A stretch of DNA of 64,000 nucleotides from positions 1,736,001 to 1,800,000 of the forward strand of contig OZ242340.1 in assembly GCA_965208525.1 (NCBI GenBank), written 5' to 3'. Positions 59,765 to 64,000 of this stretch are shown piece by piece. Position numbers and translations under genes: made by a program. Origin of the DNA: VXYL01 sp965208525. Its GTDB lineage: Bacteria > Pseudomonadota > Gammaproteobacteria > Pseudomonadales > Azotimanducaceae. Numbering within the stretch: the stretch's first letter is position 1; every line of letters begins with the position of its first letter. Below the pieces are notes generated by a model, which was not told where the DNA came from, made no database searches, and saw only the letters and a list, made by a program, of their open reading frames with translations.

Positions 59765-60742
59765 CTAGTCCGGCGACAGCCCCCTCTCGGCTAGGAACTC
59801 CGCGTTGAACAGCCGCGAGCGGTACTTGCTGCCGTCGTCGCAGAGCATGGTGACGACGGTGTGACCGGGGCCCATCTCCCGCGCAACCATCGCAGCGGCG
59901 CAGAGGTTGATGCCGGTGCTGGAGCCGAAGAACCAGCCCTCATCCCGCAAGAGGCGATACACAAGCTGCACCATGTCCCGGTCCGTCACCTGCACCGCAT
60001 CGTCCACCGGGGCACCCTTGAGATTGTCGGTGACGCGGCTGTTGCCGATGCCTTCGGTGATCGAAGGCCCTTGGCTCATGGTCGCCTCGCCGGTCTTGAC
60101 GTAGCTATAGAGCGCGCTGCCCATGCAGTCCGCCAGCACCGTGCGGATGGCGGTGTTCTTCTCCTTCAGGAATACGCTGACGCCGGCGAGCGTGCCGCCG
60201 GTGCCCACAGACGAGACGAAAGCGTCCACGCCGCCATCGGTTTGCCGCCAGATTTCCGGGCCGGTGGATTCGTAATGCGCGAGCCGGTTGGCAAGGTTGT
60301 CGAACTGGTTGGCCCAGACGCCGTTGTCGAGGCTCGCGGCGTAGCGCCCGGCCTTTTTTTGGTAGTTGTTGTCGTCGCGATAGGGCACCGTCGGGCGCAC
60401 CCGCACTTCGGCGCCCAGGGTCTTGAGAATCTCGACCTTCTCCGGCGATTGGTTGTCCGGCATGTAGATGACGCAGGGGTAGCCGCGGGCGTTGCAGATG
60501 TGCGCGAGGCCGATCCCGGTATTGCCGGCGGTGCCCTCCACCACCGTGCCGCCGGGCCTCAGCGCGCCGCTCAGTTCGTGTTCGCGGATGATCCAGAGTG
60601 CCGCGCGGTCCTTCACCGAGCCGCCCGGATTCATGAACTCCGCCTTGCCGAGAATCTCGCAACCGGTTTCGTCGGAGAGGGAGTTGATGCGGATCAGGGG
60701 CGTGTTGCCAACCGCTTCGGCAAAGCTGCGCGTGATGTCCAT
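59765..60742 (-). CDS. cysK: Cysteine synthase (O-acetylserine sulfhydrylase-like)
   Basis: A 325-residue fold-type II PLP enzyme. The cofactor lysine is Lys44 in NPGGSVKDRAA, with EGTAGNTGIGLAHI (substrate loop), SSVGTGGTLAGV (phosphate cup) and FGSSTGINL. It uses O-acetylserine or a close relative to make cysteine or another beta-substituted alanine. The ATG at 60742 matches the family N-terminus (MDITRSFAEAVGNTPLIRI). It is divergent from the M20 hydrolase gene. Confidence 0.9.
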   Translation of the reverse strand: MDITRSFAEAVGNTPLIRINSLSDETGCEILGKAEFMNPGGSVKDRAALWIIREHELSGALRPGGTVVEGTAGNTGIGLAHICNARGYPCVIYMPDNQSPEKVEILKTLGAEVRVRPTVPYRDDNNYQKKAGRYAASLDNGVWANQFDNLANRLAHYESTGPEIWRQTDGGVDAFVSSVGTGGTLAGVSVFLKEKNTAIRTVLADCMGSALYSYVKTGEATMSQGPSITEGIGNSRVTDNLKGAPVDDAVQVTDRDMVQLVYRLLRDEGWFFGSSTGINLCAAAMVAREMGPGHTVVTMLCDDGSKYRSRLFNAEFLAERGLSPD

Positions 60743-60833
60743 GGAGTTCCAGCCCGGGCGTCGGGGCGCGATTCTACCCAACGCGCCGAGCCGGCTTCTC
60801 GCAACTCATCGGGCGCAGGTCTTGGCGCCGCAA

Positions 60834-60860
60834 GGGAACGGGCTTGTTCCGCCCGTCCCC
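60834..60860. repeat. Hairpin GGGAACGGGC/GCCCGTCCCC
   Basis: A 10-bp stem with one mismatch (G-A against T-C side) around TTGTTCC, in the divergent gap upstream of both cysteine synthase and the M20 hydrolase. It is related to the repeat near 59670. Confidence 0.55.
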
Positions 60861-60914
60861 TACAAATCGGCGCATAGCTGGGGCAAAGTGCGCGCGACGG
60901 AACACGCTGGAGTC

Positions 60915-62399
60915 ATGCCCTTGTCACCTCGCACCACCCGCCTCTGCGCCTCGCGCGAAGGCCTGCAGTTCGCGTCAGCGAATTGCCGACGCGCCCTTCA
61001 GGGCGCGCTAGCGTGCCTTGCGCTGGGCGCCGCAGCCGACATCCAGAACGTGGAACCCCTCGTGTTGGCGCAGGAAGCAGCCGCCATCGAGCTTGCGGAC
61101 GACATCTTCGACTATGCCGAACTCGGCTATCTCGAAAGCCGCAGCAGCGCACGCCTTGCCGCCCACCTTGAGGAAGCCGGCTTCACCGTGCAACGTGGCG
61201 TTGCCGACATTCCGACCGCCTTCGTCGCCGAGAGCGGCAGCGGCGCACCGGTGCTCGGCGTGCTGGCGGAGTACGATGCCTTGCCGGGCCTCTCGCAGGC
61301 CCCCGTGCCGACGCGCCAACCCGTAAAAACCGGCGCTGCCGGGCACGCCTGCGGCCACAACCTCTTCGGCGCAGCGTCCGTCACGGCCGGAATCGCCCTC
61401 GCTCGCTGGCTCGAACAGAGTGGCATGCAAGGCACCGTGCGGGTTTACGGCACGCCGGCCGAGGAAGGCGGTTCCGGCAAGGTGTACATGGTTCGCGCCG
61501 GGCTTTTCGACGACGTGGACACGGTCTTGCACTGGCATCCCGGCGATCGCAACAACGCATCGCCCGAGAGCAGCAACGGCAACAAGTCTGGTCGGTTCGA
61601 GTTTCACGGCGTGTCGGCACACGCGGCCTCTTCCCCGGAACGGGGACGCTCCGCCCTAGACGGCGTCGAGGCCATGAATCACATGGTCAACATGATGCGG
61701 GAACATGTGCCCTCCACCGCCCGCCTGCACTACGTCATCACCGAAGGCGGCGATGCGCCGAACATCGTGCCGGCGTTCGCGGAGGTGTACTACTACGTGC
61801 GTCACCCCCGGCCCGACATGGTGGCGGAGCTGTTCGAGCGCGTGGTGAATGCCGCCGAGGGCGCGGCGCTCGGCACCGGAACCGAGATGCGCTACGAGGT
61901 CATGCACGGCAACTATCCGCTGCTGCCGAGCGAGACCCTTGCTGCCGTGGTCCACGAGGCCATGGTTTCCGTCGGTGGTTTCGAATACGACGAGGCCGAA
62001 CGCCGATTCGCCTTGGCCATGCGCGCAACCCTCCTTGGCACCCTGCGCGACATCGGTGCGAGTGCCGTCATCGCCCCGTCCCAGTTCCGCCAGAAGATGG
62101 GCTCCACGGATGTGGGCGACGTGAGCTGGATGGTTCCCACCGCCGGTTTCACCACCGCCACCTGGGTGCCCGGAACGCCCGCCCACAGTTGGCAGGCGAC
62201 CGCCGCCGGCGGCATGAGCATCGGCCACAAGGGCATGGTGATGGCGGCACGCGTGCTGGCGCTCACCGGCGCCCGTCTCTATGCCGAGCCATCCTTGATC
62301 GCGAGCGCCAAGGCGGAATTCAACCGCCGCCGGGGTCCCGACTTCGACTACAGGCCCTTGCTGGGCGACCGCAGCCCGCCACTCGACTACCGCAAGTAG
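60915..62399 (+). CDS. M20-family metallopeptidase/amidohydrolase, probably secreted
   Basis: A 494-residue M20D-type protein if it starts at 60915. Metal residues: AGHACGHNLFGAASV, GTPAEEGGSGKVYM, VLHWHPGD and the dimerisation-lid segment HGVSAHAASSPERGRSALD. IWD-like start EAAAIELADDIFDYAELGYLESRSSARL matches exported relatives. The first 45 codons overlap a CAGTTCGCG hairpin and a GCGCCC hairpin. The leader therefore may be repeat-derived, or the true start may be a GTG at 61050 or 61062. Probable activity: hydrolysis of N-acyl or aminobenzoyl amides. Confidence 0.88.
   Translation: MPLSPRTTRLCASREGLQFASANCRRALQGALACLALGAAADIQNVEPLVLAQEAAAIELADDIFDYAELGYLESRSSARLAAHLEEAGFTVQRGVADIPTAFVAESGSGAPVLGVLAEYDALPGLSQAPVPTRQPVKTGAAGHACGHNLFGAASVTAGIALARWLEQSGMQGTVRVYGTPAEEGGSGKVYMVRAGLFDDVDTVLHWHPGDRNNASPESSNGNKSGRFEFHGVSAHAASSPERGRSALDGVEAMNHMVNMMREHVPSTARLHYVITEGGDAPNIVPAFAEVYYYVRHPRPDMVAELFERVVNAAEGAALGTGTEMRYEVMHGNYPLLPSETLAAVVHEAMVSVGGFEYDEAERRFALAMRATLLGTLRDIGASAVIAPSQFRQKMGSTDVGDVSWMVPTAGFTTATWVPGTPAHSWQATAAGGMSIGHKGMVMAARVLALTGARLYAEPSLIASAKAEFNRRRGPDFDYRPLLGDRSPPLDYRK
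60965..60984. repeat. CAGTTCGCG-family hairpin inside the 5' end of the M20 gene
   Basis: CAGTTCGCGTCAGCGAATTG, one mismatch from palindromic, followed by a GCGCCCTTCAGGGCGC hairpin. The same double hairpin occurs near 37930-37971. Confidence 0.65.
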
Positions 62400-62412
62400 G
62401 AGCAAGTCCGAC

Positions 62413-63243
62413 ATGCAGATATTGCTGCTGCATCCCGGCGCCATGGGCGCATCCATCGGTGCGGCACTGGTAAACCGAGGCCACATCGTCTCGTGGGTCG
62501 CTGAGGGACGCAGCGATGCCACCGCCAATCGCGCCAGCGAAGCTGGGCTCCGTGCCGCGGACACACTCGCGGCAGCGGTCGCAGACGCAGAGGTTGCGAT
62601 TTCCGTCTGCCCGCCGGACGCCGCCGTGGCCCTCGCAAGGAGCGTGCAGGCCGCCGGCTTCGAGGGCACCTATGTGGACGGCAACGCCGTGGCGCCAGCA
62701 ACGGCACGGCAAATCGCCTCGATCTTTCCGGCAAGCTACGTCGATGGCGGCATCATCGGCCCGCCGGCTTGGCGCGAAGGGGGCACGCGCTTCTATCTCT
62801 CCGGCGCGAACGCTACCGACATCGTCGCACTCTTCGACGGATCGCTGGTGGATGCACGGGCCATGGATGAACGGATCGATGCCGCATCGGCGCTGAAGAT
62901 GTGCTACGCGGCTTTCACCAAGGGTTCGTCGGCACTCATCCTGGCCGTGCGAGCGCTCGCTGAGCAAAGCGGCGTCACCGAAAACCTCCTGCAAGAGTGG
63001 AACATCTCCCAGCAAGGCCTCGCTGCTCGCAGCGCCGCCACGGCAACTTCCACGGGCCCCAAGGCATGGCGCTTCGAGGGCGAAATGCGCGAAATCGCCG
63101 CAACCTTCGCCGCCGCCGACCTCCCCGACGGCTTCCACCAAGCTGCCGCCGCAATCTACGCCCGCATGGCAGGGCTGAAGGATGAAGAAGCCCCGGACAT
63201 AGACGCCACCCTAGCCGCCATTGCCCGAAGCGACAGCCGGTAG
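62413..63243 (+). CDS. NAD(P)-dependent beta-hydroxyacid dehydrogenase-like protein (DUF1932-type C-domain)
   Basis: A 276-residue protein. MQILLLHPGAMGASIGAAL is a Rossmann opening (GxMGxxxG) and ISVCPPDAAVALARS the second strand. The C-terminal helical domain (about residues 160-270, ALKMCYAAFTKGSSALILAV) belongs to the group of 6-phosphogluconate-dehydrogenase-like proteins that carry DUF1932. The usual catalytic Lys is Lys in ALKMCY. It follows the M20 gene by 13 bases, so the two probably act in one pathway. Confidence 0.88.
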   Translation: MQILLLHPGAMGASIGAALVNRGHIVSWVAEGRSDATANRASEAGLRAADTLAAAVADAEVAISVCPPDAAVALARSVQAAGFEGTYVDGNAVAPATARQIASIFPASYVDGGIIGPPAWREGGTRFYLSGANATDIVALFDGSLVDARAMDERIDAASALKMCYAAFTKGSSALILAVRALAEQSGVTENLLQEWNISQQGLAARSAATATSTGPKAWRFEGEMREIAATFAAADLPDGFHQAAAAIYARMAGLKDEEAPDIDATLAAIARSDSR

Positions 63244-63533
63244 GGATATCCCGTTGGGGCGGGGGCTTGTCCCTACCCGCGCCGAGTTCATCGCAGCGTC
63301 TGAAGCAGTTGCGCAGCAACTCAAACCCTGATTCCCTCCCTGTTTCCCATGGATTCACGCGGATGGAGAAAAGGACTGAATGGGTAGTCAATTCCTATCG
63401 ATTCGGTAAATTCGAAACTCCCTGTGCCCGAGCGAGAATGGGCGGAACGCAACGCGTCCGTTGCAAAGGATTGTTGTAACCATGGGGGCAGAACGGGTAA
63501 CATCGGAGCCAACGAAGCTCGCTGCGACACCCC
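63244..63533. other. Intergenic region at possible left boundary of an integrated element
   Basis: 290 bases between the dehydrogenase gene and the integrase. The left third resembles the repeat at 59.7 kb (GGGGCTTGTCC, then CCGAGTTCATCG). The rest is AT-richer than its neighbours and contains a direct run of TTCGAAACTCCC but no tRNA that I can fold. The attachment site may lie here. Confidence 0.45.
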
Positions 63534-64000
63534 ATGACCCTCAACGCCAGGTCCCTGCCTCATCTCAGCCCCGGTCGCCATGCCGACGGCCACGGACTGT
63601 ACCTCACCGTGCAGAGGCGCGGCACCCGGTCGTGGACCCAGGTGCTGCGCGTGGCGGGACGGCGCCTCGATCTCGGCCTCGGACGGTTCCCGGACGTCTC
63701 CCTGAAGGAGGCACGGCGGGTCGCGGTCAGGAACCGGGCGCTGGCGAAGGCGGGGGTGGATCCGCGGCACTCCACCGAAGAGCGCATGAGCTTCGCGACG
63801 GCGAACGGCGAGTACCTGCGCTGGCGGCGGTTTCCCGAGCCGCAGGCCGGCGGAACGCGTTCCAACCAGCGCTACAAGTGGGACCGGGCGATGGCGAACC
63901 ACGTGCTCCCCGTGATCGGCGAGGTGGCGGTGGCGGAGCTCTCGACGCAGGAGGTGGCGAGGATCGCCTCTGCGCTGGTGGCGACGCCCTCGGCGGCGAA
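63534..64000 (+). CDS. Tyrosine-type (P4-like) integrase, 3' end cut by window
   Basis: The first 155 codons of an integrase. MTLNARSLPHLSPGRHADG, GLYLTVQRRGTRSWTQVLR and LGLGRFPDVSLKEARRVAVR form the DUF4102-type arm-binding domain. FATANGEYLRWRRF and the SNQRYKWDRAMANHVLPVIG segment open the core-binding (SAM-like) domain. The catalytic Arg/His/Tyr region lies beyond the window. P4-type integrases usually sit at one end of genomic islands. The frame is open to the last base. Confidence 0.9.
   Translation, partial: MTLNARSLPHLSPGRHADGHGLYLTVQRRGTRSWTQVLRVAGRRLDLGLGRFPDVSLKEARRVAVRNRALAKAGVDPRHSTEERMSFATANGEYLRWRRFPEPQAGGTRSNQRYKWDRAMANHVLPVIGEVAVAELSTQEVARIASALVATPSAA

Noticed and set aside
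63400..63440. tRNA fragment near TTCGAAACTCCC
   Set aside because: The flanking bases do not form a T-arm stem and no cloverleaf can be folded.

Overview
The window reads as a GC-rich, gene-dense chromosome segment of a gammaproteobacterium. The evidence is a PBP1A-type peptidoglycan synthase, an OmpR/EnvZ-type two-component pair, the mtaD-ubiG-yciK order known from pseudomonads, an LpxL-type lipid A acyltransferase, and an NfeD-slipin operon. The many phytanoyl-CoA-dioxygenase-like proteins, amidohydrolases, a Baeyer-Villiger-type flavoprotein and MaoC/thiolase/enoyl-CoA hydratase genes suggest an uncultured lineage living on diverse organic compounds. I cannot name a genus. No rRNA or tRNA gene was seen.

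Layout. 0-5.4 kb: truncated PBP1A, a Sel1-like secreted protein and a DUF255 thioredoxin-fold protein. 5.5-7.8 kb: a small-molecule kinase and a class III PLP enzyme in one operon, resembling the hydroxylysine or ethanolamine kinase/phospho-lyase pair. 8.1-17.5 kb: flavin monooxygenase, MtfA peptidase, large secreted protein, peptide-binding protein, SRPBCC-PDZ protein, TonB-like lipoprotein and acyltransferase. 17.5-24.1 kb: FAH-family protein, TEX30-like hydrolase coupled to a ClpP-like protease, an esterase, two MaoC proteins and enoyl-CoA hydratase. 24-27.2 kb: a secreted protein, OmpR and EnvZ, with repeats between the last two. 27.4-32.8 kb: thiolase, PhyH, then a periplasmic redox group (PQQ sugar dehydrogenase, cytochrome c', cytochrome b561). 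32.9-37.8 kb: amidohydrolase, AlkD, cupin, GST, peroxiredoxin and a DMT exporter. 38.1-43.0 kb: a compact four-gene operon with a MotA/TolQ/ExbB-type channel, two membrane-anchored proteins and a tandem FGE-fold (C-type-lectin-like) protein. This is the best candidate for an undescribed system. 43.2-47.4 kb: molybdopterin oxidoreductase, SodC, a phosphatase and a RelE/RHH toxin-antitoxin pair. 47.6-52.9 kb: an amidohydrolase-PhyH-PhyH operon divergent from a reductase-ferredoxin pair, then a Gfo/Idh protein. 53.1-56.3 kb: VOC-mtaD-ubiG-yciK. 56.4-57.1 kb: FitA/VapC-type pair with a frameshifted toxin. 57.1-63.2 kb: slipin-NfeD, cysteine synthase, secreted M20 hydrolase and a dehydrogenase. From 63.5 kb a P4-type integrase runs off the end and probably opens an integrated element.

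Gaps between genes carry several families of short palindromes. Many are arranged as inverted pairs around a conserved core, like REPINs, and no RAYT transposase is visible. They lie between operon members and next to start codons, so they may affect transcript processing as well as mark genome plasticity.
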